Shown here: positions 33,980-44,314 of the stretch, piece after piece | Numbering within the stretch: the first letter of the stretch is position 1 | Layout of the letters: the number at the start of each line of letters is the position of its first letter | From: Aestuariivita sp. | GTDB taxonomy: Bacteria > Pseudomonadota > Alphaproteobacteria > Rhodobacterales > Rhodobacteraceae | Assembly: GCF_021404545.1 (NCBI RefSeq) | Contig: NZ_JAAWWD010000002.1 | Coordinates: forward strand, 1 to 64,000 | Direction of reading: 5' to 3' | Length of the DNA stretch: 64,000 bases | Notes under the pieces: generated by a model | What the model was told of the DNA's origin: nothing | Databases searched by the model: none | What the model saw: only the letters and a program-made list of their open reading frames with translations | Translations under genes and position numbers: made by a program

Positions 33980-34939
33980 ATGCAGTGGCTTAAGGTCCCC
34001 GATGTCGCGATGTATGACAAGGCAGATTGGGCTCTGATGGTCTGCAAGAAATCGGGCATGAGTCTGGAGTCGGCGCAAGCATTTGCTGAAACCCAGGATC
34101 AGATTACCTTTTTCTTTTTTGTCACATCGCCGTTCTATCTGGAAACGCACGGACAGTTTAACGCGAATGAGGCGGTTTTCTTTTCCGGCGAGCCCTGGTG
34201 GGGTGGCGCGGCGAATTTCGCAGATGGGTATATCAAACCGTCGGCAAAAAACCGATATACCGAGACAGACACACCCATTGGAACAGGCTGGATCAGTTCG
34301 GAATCAAAGATACGTGTTCCGCAGGTCAAGTGCCCGGCACCCGGAGTGATTTTTGCCTGGCCAGGCTTGCAACCCGGCGCCGGGCCAACCTATCAACCGA
34401 TCGGAAACGGCGTTCTGCAACCTGTCCTCACATTCGGTCAGGGACCGTATCCCAACCCCAATCATGTGTCCGCCCCGGCATCCTGGTGGATTTCAGGGCA
34501 ATATGTTGGATCGAAATTGCTTGGTTCGTGGGTTGGGGGTGACGTCATGGTCGTCGATGCGGGCGATGAGCTTCACAATCTCATCCAATACGACAGCGGC
34601 ACGCAGATTTGGACCCAGACATCCACCAATCTGTCCAAGCCGGAAACACCGAGCGTGTCCTTTGCCTTGCCCCTGGTCCATGATGGATCAACTCCGCAGG
34701 AACAGAACAGGGCCAACTTTTGTCTTGAGAACCCCAGGAACGGATCGCTTACCCAAAGCGTGAGCATCTATGACATCGTGCTAACAACCGACAAGCCCTA
34801 TCCAGCTTTGGGCGACGACATCAAAGACGAGCCCTTCGTCAGCGGCGTTTCTGTTTCCAAAGGCAATACGGAACTCAGTATCGATAGGATAGTGGTCTAT
34901 AACCCATTGATAAATCGCAGTGGCAGGACACTTGTCTAG
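33980..34939 (+). CDS. Hypothetical AT-richer protein, possibly acquired
   Basis: A 319-residue protein; ATG 33980 is chosen because AAAGGA lies 7 bases upstream, although the frame is open to 33902. There is no signal peptide at this start. The central part reads SESKIRVPQVKCPAPGVIFAWPGLQPGAG, then GNGVLQPVLTFGQGPYPNPN, SWWISGQYVGS and a GGDVMVVDAGDEL segment with many aromatic and Gly residues, suggesting an all-beta jelly-roll. I recall similar patterns in fungal and scattered bacterial proteins, some near eqolisin-like folds, but this is not firm and I assign no function. Base composition and codon use are visibly less GC-rich than the neighbours, and it is flanked by unrelated genes, all of which suggests horizontal acquisition. 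Confidence 0.75.
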   Translation: MQWLKVPDVAMYDKADWALMVCKKSGMSLESAQAFAETQDQITFFFFVTSPFYLETHGQFNANEAVFFSGEPWWGGAANFADGYIKPSAKNRYTETDTPIGTGWISSESKIRVPQVKCPAPGVIFAWPGLQPGAGPTYQPIGNGVLQPVLTFGQGPYPNPNHVSAPASWWISGQYVGSKLLGSWVGGDVMVVDAGDELHNLIQYDSGTQIWTQTSTNLSKPETPSVSFALPLVHDGSTPQEQNRANFCLENPRNGSLTQSVSIYDIVLTTDKPYPALGDDIKDEPFVSGVSVSKGNTELSIDRIVVYNPLINRSGRTLV

Positions 34940-34951
34940 AACTGCCACCTC

Positions 34952-34981
34952 GACAAACAGGCTCACCTAAGCTGGTTTGTC
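34952..34981 (+). terminator. Weak hairpin after the hypothetical gene
   Basis: GACAAAC (34952-34958) pairs with GTTTGTC (34975-34981), 13 bases after the stop of the hypothetical gene. There is no T-tract, so the role as a transcript end is uncertain. Confidence 0.3.
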
Positions 34982-35127
34982 TCGACCCAGATCGTGCCGA
35001 ATGACTGGCGCGAACCGTCTGCTGTGACAAAAAACGGGTCGCGGAGATGCAGATACCGATCGAAGGGCGGCGGCTCCTTGGCGGGTCTTGGGCGATGCAA
35101 GGACCGACCCCGGAACCCAATTTGCGA

Positions 35128-35694
35128 TCAGGGTATGATCCTGGTGTATTTGGATCCTTCAAGGGTTGCGCCGATCCGCAAGCCCGCCTGGCCAAAGACC
35201 GCGGCCAGCACCGGGGACAATGTGGTGGTGGTATCGGCCGACAGGTTTTGCCCTTCGTCGCTGATCACATATTCCAGATCCGCGCCGGCTGCCCAGCCGG
35301 AGGATCTGCGAAACTCGCTCAGCGCGTCCTGGGTCATGAAGAAAAGGACATGCGCATATTGCTGGGCACCGATCTGCAATCCGCCGGAACCTTTGACGAC
35401 CGAATAGTAATCGACCGTCACGTCATTGACCCGAAGCGCGCCGCGGCCAAAGCCGCCACCAAAGCCCAAGCCGGCCTCTGTCACCAAAGGCATCACCAGA
35501 AGCCCTGCCGCCTTGCCGGCCAGCTCCCGCGTGTTGGGATAGACACGGTACATCTCCGACAGGGTGGCGTCGACCCGGGCGTCGATGGTGGGCCCGCCGG
35601 TCGAGCCGATGCCATTGCCGCACGCCGCCGTAACGGTCACGCCTGCTAGGGCGGCCAGTGTAAAGGCGCGCCGCGAAATCGAGGGGGTGCTCAT
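35128..35694 (-). CDS. SYLF (YSC84-like) domain lipoprotein
   Basis: A 188-residue exported protein started at ATG 35694; a longer frame to 35784 precedes the signal and is rejected. MSTPSISRRAFTLAALAGVTVTAACGNG is a signal peptide with a twin Arg and a TAAC lipobox, so Cys25 is probably lipidated. The SYLF-type domain covers RELAGKAAGLLVMPLVTEAGLGFGGGFGRGALRVNDVTVDYYSV through YAHVLFFMTQDALSEFRRSSGWAAGADLEYV. The SYLF family binds phosphoinositides in eukaryotes; its bacterial role at the envelope is unclear. It is downstream of hemB on the same strand with a 142-base gap, so linkage is loose. Confidence 0.85.
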   Translation of the reverse strand: MSTPSISRRAFTLAALAGVTVTAACGNGIGSTGGPTIDARVDATLSEMYRVYPNTRELAGKAAGLLVMPLVTEAGLGFGGGFGRGALRVNDVTVDYYSVVKGSGGLQIGAQQYAHVLFFMTQDALSEFRRSSGWAAGADLEYVISDEGQNLSADTTTTLSPVLAAVFGQAGLRIGATLEGSKYTRIIP

Positions 35695-35836
35695 ATGATC
35701 TGCCTGTTTGTCTACCTGTGGGTGAAAATGCCGGATCTTTCCGATCTTATGAGCAGATATACGCGTACAGAGCGCGGCTGTCACCTATATCTGGTGGCCA
35801 CTGGGCAGTTTTTCGCCATCATTTGGCCCGATATCG

Positions 35837-36862
<1,026 letters not shown>

Positions 36863-36956
36863 CTATTGGGTGGCATGGATTGGCGCCTGCTACAAGGCCC
36901 GGTCCGGCATTGGGATCACGGTCGCAGGCACGTCAATTCAAAGCGGGTTCGTTATT

Positions 36957-37484
36957 GTGGAATGGTATCAGGGAGTGTTCGAGCTGATCGACATGCGATC
37001 GTTCTCGAACCTGTGGTTCTGGATCGCGCTTGCCGTCGTGTGGTCCTCAACCAGCCATTGGGTGCTTGGGGTGCCGTTCGACATGGTCGTCCGGGCGCGC
37101 CGCAAGGGTGGTCAGGCCGAAGAGGATCTGGAAACCATCGTCCGGGTCAATGTCAACCGGATGCTGATGATCGCGCGGGTCTCTGGGCTGTGGATCATGG
37201 GTCTGGTCAGTTTCGGACTTACCGGGCTGGTGCTCTTGGGCTGGGTCTATGCGCTGGAATTCGCGCAGGCATTGTTTCTGCTGGCCTTTCCGATGACGCT
37301 GGTGGCGCTTTTGAGCCTGCGTACCGCCAGCCGGATCGAGCGGGAGATGCCGCGCGGTGAAGTGCTGCGCCAGCGGCTGAGCCGCCACCGCCTGGTGACC
37401 CAGCTGATCGGGACCGTGTCCATCTTTGTGACCGCGACCTGGGGCATGTATCAGAACATGACCTTTGGCGCATTGGGCGCTTGA
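36957..37484 (+). CDS. Small membrane protein annotated in roseobacters as 'component of SufBCD complex'
   Basis: A 175-residue protein with four hydrophobic segments: LWFWIALAVVWSSTSHWVLGV, IARVSGLWIMGLVSFGLTGLVLLGWVY, FAQALFLLAFPMTLVALLSL and LIGTVSIFVTATWGMYQNMTF. GTG 36957 is chosen because the family begins (M)xWYQxVFELIDMRSFSNLW; ATG 36993 is an alternative that would cut off this conserved segment. Despite the inherited 'SufBCD' label, nothing in the sequence suggests Fe-S cluster work, and the real function is unknown. It is 33 bases upstream of mfd on the same strand, so it is probably co-transcribed with it. Confidence 0.8.
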   Translation: MEWYQGVFELIDMRSFSNLWFWIALAVVWSSTSHWVLGVPFDMVVRARRKGGQAEEDLETIVRVNVNRMLMIARVSGLWIMGLVSFGLTGLVLLGWVYALEFAQALFLLAFPMTLVALLSLRTASRIEREMPRGEVLRQRLSRHRLVTQLIGTVSIFVTATWGMYQNMTFGALGA

Positions 37485-37517
37485 CGGAGCGGACAGGCAA
37501 CCCATCTGGCGCATGAT

Positions 37518-40500
37518 ATGACAGATCCCCGACATTTTCTCGTGGGCGGCGCACCCGAAGGGTTTGACGCTCGGCTCATCATAAACGAGGTCGCCCGCGC
37601 CACGGGCCCTGTCGTCCACGTTGCGCGCGATGACAAGCGGCTGGCGGCCATGGCAGAGGCGCTGCGGTTTTTCGCCCCCGATCTGCCGGTGCTGACCTTT
37701 CCCGGCTGGGACTGCCTGCCCTATGACCGGGTTTCGCCCAATGCCGATATCTCGGCCCGGCGCATGGCGACGCTGGCAGCACTGGCCCATGGCGCGATGC
37801 CCGACCGGTTCGTCATTCTGACGACGCTGAGTGCGGCGACCCAGCGCGTGCCGGCCCGCGATGTGCTGCGGGCCGCGGCCTTTACGGCCCGTGTCGGCGC
37901 ACGCGTGGATGAAGAGGCGCTGCGCCAGTTCCTGGTGCGCATGGGCTTCAGCCAAAGCCCCACGGTAATGGAACCGGGCGATTACGCGATCCGCGGCGGC
38001 ATCATCGACATCTATCCGCCGGGGGAGGGCGGCCCGGTCCGGCTCGATTTCTTTGGCGATACGCTGGACGGCGCCCGCCGGTTCGATCCGGTGACCCAGC
38101 GGACGACCGAAAAGCTGGAGGTTGTCGAGCTGGCGCCTGTCAGCGAAATCATCCTCGACGAGGCGGCGATCACCCGGTTTCGGCAGAACTACCGGCTGGA
38201 ATTCGGCGCGGCGGGTTCCGATGATCCGCTCTATGAGGCGGTGAGTGCGGGGCGCAAGCATCAGGGGATGGAGCATTGGCTGCCCTTCTTCCATGACACG
38301 CTTGAGACGCTCTTTGATTTTCTGCCGGGTGCCACGGTGACGCTGGACGATCAGACCGATGCGGCCCGCATTGCCCGCTGGGACGGGGTGGCCGATCAAT
38401 ATGAGACGCGCAAACTGGCCCTCGACAGCAAATCGCGCCTCGATACGGTTTACAAGCCCATGCCGCCCGGGCTGCTCTATCTGGACGACCCGGCCTGGGA
38501 GGCGGCGGTTCGCGATCTGCGCCTGTTGCGGTTTTCGGCCCTTTCACAGGCCAGCGGGCCGGGGGTGATTGATGCGGGCGGGCGGATCGGGCGCAATTTC
38601 GCGCCCGAGCGTCAGCAGCAGACCATCAGCCTTTTTGGCGCCTTGGCCGATCACATCAAAATCCGGATGGCACAGGGGCCGGTGGTCATTGCCAGCTATT
38701 CCCAAGGCGCGCGCGAACGGCTGTCAGGGCTGATCGAGGATGAGGGTCTGACCGAAACGATCGAGATCCCGAATGGAACCCGGATCGGCAAGAGCGGGCT
38801 GCATCTGGCGGTCTGGGCGTTGGAGCATGGGTTTGAGGCGCCCGGCCTGACCGTGATCAGCGAGCAGGACGTGCTGGGCGACAGGCTGATCCGCCAGCCC
38901 AAGAAACGCCGCAAAGCCGAGAACTTCCTGACCGAGACGCAATCGCTATCCCCCGGCGATCTGGTGGTGCATGTGGACCACGGCATCGGGCGTTATCGCG
39001 GCATGGAGGTGATCACCGCGGCAGGAGCCGCGCATGAGTGCCTGCTTTTGGAATATGCCGAAGCCTCCAAGCTCTACCTGCCCGTGGAAAACATCGAGCT
39101 GTTGTCGAAATACGGCCATGAGGAAGGGCTGCTCGACCGTTTGGGCGGCGGCGCCTGGCAGGCCAAGAAAGCCAAGCTGAAAGAACGCATCCGCGAGATG
39201 GCCGACCGGTTGATCCGGATCGCGGCCGAGCGCGCCTTGCGCCGCGCGCCGGTGCTGGAGGCTGAACACCATGCGTGGGAAGAGTTCTCGGCCCGCTTTC
39301 CCTATCAGGAAACCGATGATCAGCTGCGCGCGATCGGTGATGTGCTTGAGGACATGACCGCCGGTACCCCGATGGACCGGCTGATCTGTGGCGATGTGGG
39401 GTTTGGCAAGACCGAAGTCGCGATGCGCGCGGCCTTCGTGGCGGCCATGTCGGGCATGCAGGTCGCGGTGATCGCCCCCACGACCCTGCTGGCGCGCCAG
39501 CACTATGCCGGTTTCGCCGAGCGGTTTCGCGGCTTTCCGGTGACGGTGCGGCAGCTCAGCCGGTTCGTGCCGGCAAAGGATGCCGCACTGACCCGCAAGG
39601 GCATGGCCGATGGCACGGTCGATATCGTGATCGGGACCCATGCGCTTTTGGCCAAGGGGATCGGCTTCAAATCCCTGGGCCTCTTGATCATCGACGAGGA
39701 GCAGCATTTCGGTGTCGCCCACAAGGAACGCCTGAAACAGTTGCGGTCGGACATCCACGTGCTGACGCTGACCGCGACACCCATTCCGCGCACGCTGCAA
39801 TTGTCGCTCACGGGTGTGCGGGATCTGTCGATCATCGGCACGCCGCCTGTCGACCGGCTGGCGATCCGCACCTATGTCAGCCCGTTCGATGCGGTGACCA
39901 TCCGCGAGGCGCTTCTGCGCGAACACTTCCGCGGCGGGCAGAGCTTTTATGTGGTGCCCCGGATCAGCGATCTGCCCGATATCGAGGAGTTCCTGCGCGA
40001 GCAAGTGCCCGAGGTCAGCGTGATCACGGCCCACGGCCAGATGGCCGCCGGTGAACTCGACGACCGGATGAACGCGTTTTATGACGGCAAATACGATGTG
40101 TTGCTGGCCACCACAATCGTGGAATCGGGTCTCGATATTCCCACGGCGAACACGATGGTGATCCACCGCGCAGATATGTTCGGTCTGTCGCAACTCTATC
40201 AGATCAGGGGGCGGGTGGGCCGGTCCAAGACCCGGGCCTATGCCTATCTGACCACCAAACCACGGGTCAAGCTGACGCCTGCTGCCGAAAAGCGCCTGCG
40301 CGTTCTGGGCTCTCTCGATACGCTGGGGGCGGGCTTTACGCTGGCCTCACAAGACCTCGACATTCGCGGTGCGGGCAATCTGCTGGGCGAGGAGCAGTCG
40401 GGCCAGATGCGCGATGTGGGCTATGAGCTTTATCAGTCGATGCTGGAGGAGGCGATTGCCAAGATCAAGGCGGGCGAGATGGAGGGGCTGTCGGAGGCTG

Positions 40501-40988
40501 ACGATCAATGGGCCCCACAGATCAATCTGGGCGTGCCGGTGCTGATCCCCGAAGGCTATGTGCCCGATCTCGATGTGCGTCTGGGCCTTTACCGGCGGCT
40601 CAGCAATCTCACCACGAAGGTTGAGCTTGAAGGGTTCGCCGCCGAGCTGATCGACCGGTTCGGCAAGCTGCCACGCGAGGTCAATACGCTTCTTCTGGTG
40701 GTGCGGATCAAGGCCATGTGCAAACGCGCGGGCATCGCCAAGCTGGATGGCGGGCCGAAGGGCGCAACGCTGCAGTTCCACAATGACAAATTCGCTTCAC
40801 CGCAGGGTCTGGTGGAGTTCATTCAGGATCAGCGCGGCATGGCCAAGGTCAAGGACAACAAGATCGTGGTGCGGCGCGACTGGCGCAATGATGCGGACAA
40901 GATCAAAGGTGCCTTCGCCATCGCGCGCGATCTGGCCGAAAAGGTCATCGCCGAGAAGAAAAAGACCAAACAGGCCTCCAAAGCGTGA
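37518..40988 (+). CDS. mfd: Transcription-repair coupling factor Mfd
   Basis: An 1156-residue ATP-driven translocase that removes RNA polymerase stalled at DNA lesions and recruits UvrA. The N-terminal UvrB-like part includes FFAPDLPVLTFPGWDCLPYDRVSPNADI. The RNAP-interaction region has DLVVHVDHGIGRYRGM. The helicase core carries Walker A DVGFGKTEVAMRAAF, DEEQ in LLIIDEEQHFGV, TATPIPRTLQ and YQIRGRVGRSKTRAYAYL. The C-terminal TRCF domain follows. Length is as usual for the family, with no sign of truncation. It lies in the hemB-mfd neighbourhood typical of Rhodobacterales. Confidence 0.97.
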   Translation: MTDPRHFLVGGAPEGFDARLIINEVARATGPVVHVARDDKRLAAMAEALRFFAPDLPVLTFPGWDCLPYDRVSPNADISARRMATLAALAHGAMPDRFVILTTLSAATQRVPARDVLRAAAFTARVGARVDEEALRQFLVRMGFSQSPTVMEPGDYAIRGGIIDIYPPGEGGPVRLDFFGDTLDGARRFDPVTQRTTEKLEVVELAPVSEIILDEAAITRFRQNYRLEFGAAGSDDPLYEAVSAGRKHQGMEHWLPFFHDTLETLFDFLPGATVTLDDQTDAARIARWDGVADQYETRKLALDSKSRLDTVYKPMPPGLLYLDDPAWEAAVRDLRLLRFSALSQASGPGVIDAGGRIGRNFAPERQQQTISLFGALADHIKIRMAQGPVVIASYSQGARERLSGLIEDEGLTETIEIPNGTRIGKSGLHLAVWALEHGFEAPGLTVISEQDVLGDRLIRQPKKRRKAENFLTETQSLSPGDLVVHVDHGIGRYRGMEVITAAGAAHECLLLEYAEASKLYLPVENIELLSKYGHEEGLLDRLGGGAWQAKKAKLKERIREMADRLIRIAAERALRRAPVLEAEHHAWEEFSARFPYQETDDQLRAIGDVLEDMTAGTPMDRLICGDVGFGKTEVAMRAAFVAAMSGMQVAVIAPTTLLARQHYAGFAERFRGFPVTVRQLSRFVPAKDAALTRKGMADGTVDIVIGTHALLAKGIGFKSLGLLIIDEEQHFGVAHKERLKQLRSDIHVLTLTATPIPRTLQLSLTGVRDLSIIGTPPVDRLAIRTYVSPFDAVTIREALLREHFRGGQSFYVVPRISDLPDIEEFLREQVPEVSVITAHGQMAAGELDDRMNAFYDGKYDVLLATTIVESGLDIPTANTMVIHRADMFGLSQLYQIRGRVGRSKTRAYAYLTTKPRVKLTPAAEKRLRVLGSLDTLGAGFTLASQDLDIRGAGNLLGEEQSGQMRDVGYELYQSMLEEAIAKIKAGEMEGLSEADDQWAPQINLGVPVLIPEGYVPDLDVRLGLYRRLSNLTTKVELEGFAAELIDRFGKLPREVNTLLLVVRIKAMCKRAGIAKLDGGPKGATLQFHNDKFASPQGLVEFIQDQRGMAKVKDNKIVVRRDWRNDADKIKGAFAIARDLAEKVIAEKKKTKQASKA

Positions 40989-40989
40989 C

Positions 40990-41012
40990 AAGAGGTTTCG
41001 CCGAAACCTCTT
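40990..41012. terminator. Hairpin between convergent mfd and TPR gene
   Basis: AAGAGGTTTC (40990-40999) pairs with GAAACCTCTT (41003-41012) around GCC, immediately after the mfd stop and touching the TPR gene's stop. The perfect 10-bp stem ends in TT and could serve both strands. Confidence 0.6.
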
Positions 41013-42678
41013 AGCCCGTGCTTTGCATGGCCGCCCGCGCACAAAAACAGGATGCGTTCACAGCACGATCCGCCCGCGCCAACGCCAGATCGAGCCGCTG
41101 CTTGATCTGCGCGATTTCCACCGTCTCTGCCCGTGCCTTGAGACAGTCATAGAGACCGCGCAGGGCCCACAGATTGTCCGGATGCACCGTGGCCCGGCTC
41201 AATTGCCCGCCAAGCCCGAGGTCCTCGCGGTAGACCTCCTCGGCCTCCGCGACCCGGCCCTGCTCGAACAAAAGCGCTCCCAGCGCGTGGCGGCTGGGCT
41301 GCATCCAGCCCCAGGGCTCATCGTAAGGCAGGGTGTCTTCCAGATGGACGGCCTTGCGCAAATGCGCGAAGGCTTGGTCATATGCGCCTTTGCGATACGC
41401 GATCTCACCGCGCACCATCTGGGTCGCGATCTCCAGAAGATCCCGCACGGTGTTGTTGTGCAAAAGCCGCGTCTCGGGCACCCGCGCCTTGGCTTGCAGA
41501 AACACCTGTTCTTCCGCTTCGGCTTCGGCCACCCGTCCCAGCGCCGCAAAGGCCACGGCGCGCGCATAGTGTATATTGGCGGTAAGCGTCGCGTAGAGCA
41601 CCGGGTCGGCGGGCGGCGCCAGCGCGATCAGCTCCTCCCAGCGTCCAAAGCGCACGAGGATATGCGGTTCCATCGCCAGATAGCTCTCGAAATAATCTGC
41701 CATCGGCGGGGAAGGGATGCGCAGCATCTCCTCCGGCGTGGTCTCGGCCATGCCGCGCACGGCCTCCAGCGCGGGCGCGATCTGGCCCAGAAACATCGCG
41801 CCATACATCACGAAATGATAATTGTGCTGGCGATACCCGGTGTAGAGGCTGAAGGCGCCCTCGCGGGCATAGTATTTCAGGTCCGCCTCAACGGCTTTCT
41901 GGTTCCAGTGGACGACATCGTGATACTGACCGCAAAGCACGTCGATATGGGTGGGCATATGCACCAGATGCCCGGCATCGGGGCAGAGCGTGCGCAGCAC
42001 GTCACCGGCCTTGAGCGCCTTTTGCGGGGTTGGCGACATCTCCATCAGATGCACGTATAGGTGCAAGAGACCGGGATGGCGCATCGCACCGGGCAGGGTG
42101 TCGAGCGCGTATTCCAACGCCTCTTGCGCCTCAACCGTCGCAGCTCCGGGGGCAGGCCGGCCCGAGGCCAGGTCCCACATGTTCCAGGGGCTGAGATTCA
42201 AGAGCGCCTCGGCATGGATCGCACGCAGGTCCAGATGGTCGGGATGCGCCGCCAGCGCGGCCCGCATCGCATCGGCGAAATCGTGGTTCCAGGGCTGCAT
42301 GTCCGGGGCCGGATCGCGCTGAGGATAGCGTGCGGGCAAAGCGCGGATGAGAGCGGCTTCAGGCTCGGTCACGCCCTCCAGCAGGCCCAGCGCCTTTTGC
42401 GTGGCATCATAGGATGCGGCCAGTGCCCGTGCGCGGCTTGCCGCGTCAAAGATCTCCCAGGGCATGTTGTAATTGGGCCCCGAGGCATAGGCGACGCCCC
42501 ACCACGCCATGGCACAGTCCGGATCGGCCTCCGCCGCGCGGGTGAAACAGGCCACGGCCTCCTGATGGTTATAGCCGTAGGTCCAGATCAATCCGCGATC
42601 GAACCAGATCTGCGCCTTGGCCACGCGGGTCGTGACAGGGCAGGAATGGTCCCCCAGATCGTAATAATCATCCATCAT
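41011..42678 (-). CDS. TPR-containing protein of unknown function
   Basis: A 555-residue cytosolic protein, start ATG 42678 (a second ATG follows directly). It opens MMDDYYDLGDHSCPVTTRVAKAQIWFDRGLIWTYGYNHQEAVACFTRAAEADPDCAMAWWGVAYASGPNYNMPW, a signature shared by a family of TPR proteins in proteobacteria and actinobacteria. Tetratricopeptide-like helix pairs recur along its length (YFDSYLAM-type and AFAALGRVAEAEAEEQVFLQAKARVP). A conserved Cys/His-rich N-terminus (HSCPV) is of unknown meaning. Last gene of a leftward string that includes an exporter, K+ channel, FrnE-like protein and CoA ligase. Probably a protein-interaction scaffold; I cannot say for what. Confidence 0.8.
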   Translation of the reverse strand: MMDDYYDLGDHSCPVTTRVAKAQIWFDRGLIWTYGYNHQEAVACFTRAAEADPDCAMAWWGVAYASGPNYNMPWEIFDAASRARALAASYDATQKALGLLEGVTEPEAALIRALPARYPQRDPAPDMQPWNHDFADAMRAALAAHPDHLDLRAIHAEALLNLSPWNMWDLASGRPAPGAATVEAQEALEYALDTLPGAMRHPGLLHLYVHLMEMSPTPQKALKAGDVLRTLCPDAGHLVHMPTHIDVLCGQYHDVVHWNQKAVEADLKYYAREGAFSLYTGYRQHNYHFVMYGAMFLGQIAPALEAVRGMAETTPEEMLRIPSPPMADYFESYLAMEPHILVRFGRWEELIALAPPADPVLYATLTANIHYARAVAFAALGRVAEAEAEEQVFLQAKARVPETRLLHNNTVRDLLEIATQMVRGEIAYRKGAYDQAFAHLRKAVHLEDTLPYDEPWGWMQPSRHALGALLFEQGRVAEAEEVYREDLGLGGQLSRATVHPDNLWALRGLYDCLKARAETVEIAQIKQRLDLALARADRAVNASCFCARAAMQSTG

Positions 42679-42698
42679 GCGCGCCTTTTTGCCATGGA

Positions 42699-43907
42699 TC
42701 AGGGGAGCACGCGTGCCTCGACCCGTGCCATGCCCAGCATCAAAAGAAAGCCCAAACCTGACAAGCAGAATATGCCCAGTGACAGCGGCAGGATCGAGCC
42801 GTTGAACATCAGCCCGATTGGGGCCGCGATCACCACCGCCGCAATCGTGGCGATGCCCGAAATGGTCGACGCCGCCATGCCCGCGATATGGCCCATCGGC
42901 TCCATCGCGATCGCGTTGAGATTGCCCATCGTGGTCCCTGCCATGAAGAACACGTAAGCCTGCCAAAAGAGGAAAAGCCCAAAGAGCCAGTCATTTGGCA
43001 ACCCGGCCATCCCGATAGGCACCATCGCGCCTGCCATCACGATCTGTGCGCCCAGCGACCAGGTCACCATGCGCCGCATCCCGATGCGCACCACGAGGGC
43101 GGCGTTGACCAGGCTGCCGGAGCCCGACACCAAAGCCACCGCACCGAACCAGTACGGAAAGCTCTCGGCCCGGTCAAAGACGACCTCATAGATCGGGTGC
43201 ACCATGGACAGCATGGAAAACAGGATGCCCAGGCACAGCGATTGCACCACAATCGACAGCCGAACCGCCGGATGGGCGAACATCTCGCGCACCGCATGCA
43301 CAAGGAGCGGCGCCCGGAACGGGCGGCGATCCTCGACCGCCAGGGATTCGGGCAGGCGCAGCCACATCCAACCGACCGAGACGATCGAAAACAGGATGAA
43401 GGCCAGAAAGATCGACCGCCAGCCCGCAAGTGCGATGACACCTGCCCCGATCAACGGCGCAAAGGCGGGAAAGATCGTAAAGATCATCATCGCGACCGAG
43501 ACGATCCGCGCCATCTCGCGCCCCGAATAAAGATCGCGCACCACCGCCAGCGACACGATGCGCGGGGCTGCGGCGCCCAGACCTTGCAGGACGCGCGCCG
43601 CCAGCACCACCTCCAGCGAGGTGCTGAAATAGGCAAGCGCGGCCGCACCGACATAAAGAACCGATCCCCAGACGATCACCCGACGCCTGCCGAACGCATC
43701 CGAGAGCGGACCGGTAAAGAACGTGCCCACCCCGATCCCCAGAACAAAGGAGGTCAGGATCAGTTGCGCACGGTTCGGCGCATCCGGGCTCAGCTCGCTG
43801 CCAATCTCGGGCAGGGCGGGCAACATGGCGTCGATGGAAAAGGCGATGGTGGCGAACATCATCGCGATCAGGGCGATGAACTCCGCACGGGATAGGGGAG
43901 ATTTCAT
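42699..43907 (-). CDS. Bcr/CflA family MFS exporter
   Basis: A 402-residue, 12-helix major facilitator transporter of the drug/H+ antiporter type. ATG 43907 (MKSPLSRAEFIALIAMMFATIAFSIDAMLPALPEIG) fits the family start; a TTG at 43943 is the longer option. The DHA motif A appears as GPLSDAFGRRRVIVWGSVLYVGAAALAYFS after helix 2, and helix 4 has RVLQGLGAAAPRIVSLAVVRDLY, a Bcr signature. Family members export antibiotics, sulfonamides or peptides; the substrate is not predictable here. It lies 53 bases after the K+ channel gene and 20 bases before the TPR gene. Confidence 0.9.
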   Translation of the reverse strand: MKSPLSRAEFIALIAMMFATIAFSIDAMLPALPEIGSELSPDAPNRAQLILTSFVLGIGVGTFFTGPLSDAFGRRRVIVWGSVLYVGAAALAYFSTSLEVVLAARVLQGLGAAAPRIVSLAVVRDLYSGREMARIVSVAMMIFTIFPAFAPLIGAGVIALAGWRSIFLAFILFSIVSVGWMWLRLPESLAVEDRRPFRAPLLVHAVREMFAHPAVRLSIVVQSLCLGILFSMLSMVHPIYEVVFDRAESFPYWFGAVALVSGSGSLVNAALVVRIGMRRMVTWSLGAQIVMAGAMVPIGMAGLPNDWLFGLFLFWQAYVFFMAGTTMGNLNAIAMEPMGHIAGMAASTISGIATIAAVVIAAPIGLMFNGSILPLSLGIFCLSGLGFLLMLGMARVEARVLP

Positions 43908-43960
43908 GCGCGCCAAATTGACCTTGTTCGCGGTGCGCGGCAAGCGCTGTTGCCGCGTGG

Positions 43961-44314
43961 TCAGGTTTTTTCTTCGTCCGGTGCGGCATCGCGGTTGGCA
44001 ACACCCTCGGGCTTGCCCAGCGTACCGACAAGCTGTTCGGTATGGGCTTCGCGTTTGCGCAGGGCGTAATAGCCGAATTGCTGGATGGCCACGGCAAAGA
44101 CGCCCAGACCCACAAAGATCAGAACCGTGGTGCCGATCTTGCCCAGCGCCGTAGCGGGCACCAGCGAGCCGTAGCCCACCGTAGACAGCGTCACCACGGT
44201 AAAGAAATAGGCGTCAAGCCAACTCCACCCCTCGACAAACCGATAAAACACCGTGCCAGCCCCGATGATCGAGGCCAGCGCAAAGGCGATGGTGGCGATC
44301 CGGTAGGAGATCAT
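43961..44314 (-). CDS. Two-helix potassium channel
   Basis: A 117-residue inner-membrane protein of the ion_trans_2 (Kir/KcsA-like) group. It has two membrane helices (IATIAFALASIIGAGTVFYRF and LGKIGTTVLIFVGLGVFAVAIQQF) flanking a pore loop with the canonical K+ filter TVGYG (45-49). The C-terminus is short, without the RCK domain that gates larger channels. It overlaps the FrnE-like gene by 4 bases (ATGA), so they are translationally coupled. That pairing is odd in functional terms but clear in the sequence. Confidence 0.88.
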   Translation of the reverse strand: MISYRIATIAFALASIIGAGTVFYRFVEGWSWLDAYFFTVVTLSTVGYGSLVPATALGKIGTTVLIFVGLGVFAVAIQQFGYYALRKREAHTEQLVGTLGKPEGVANRDAAPDEEKT

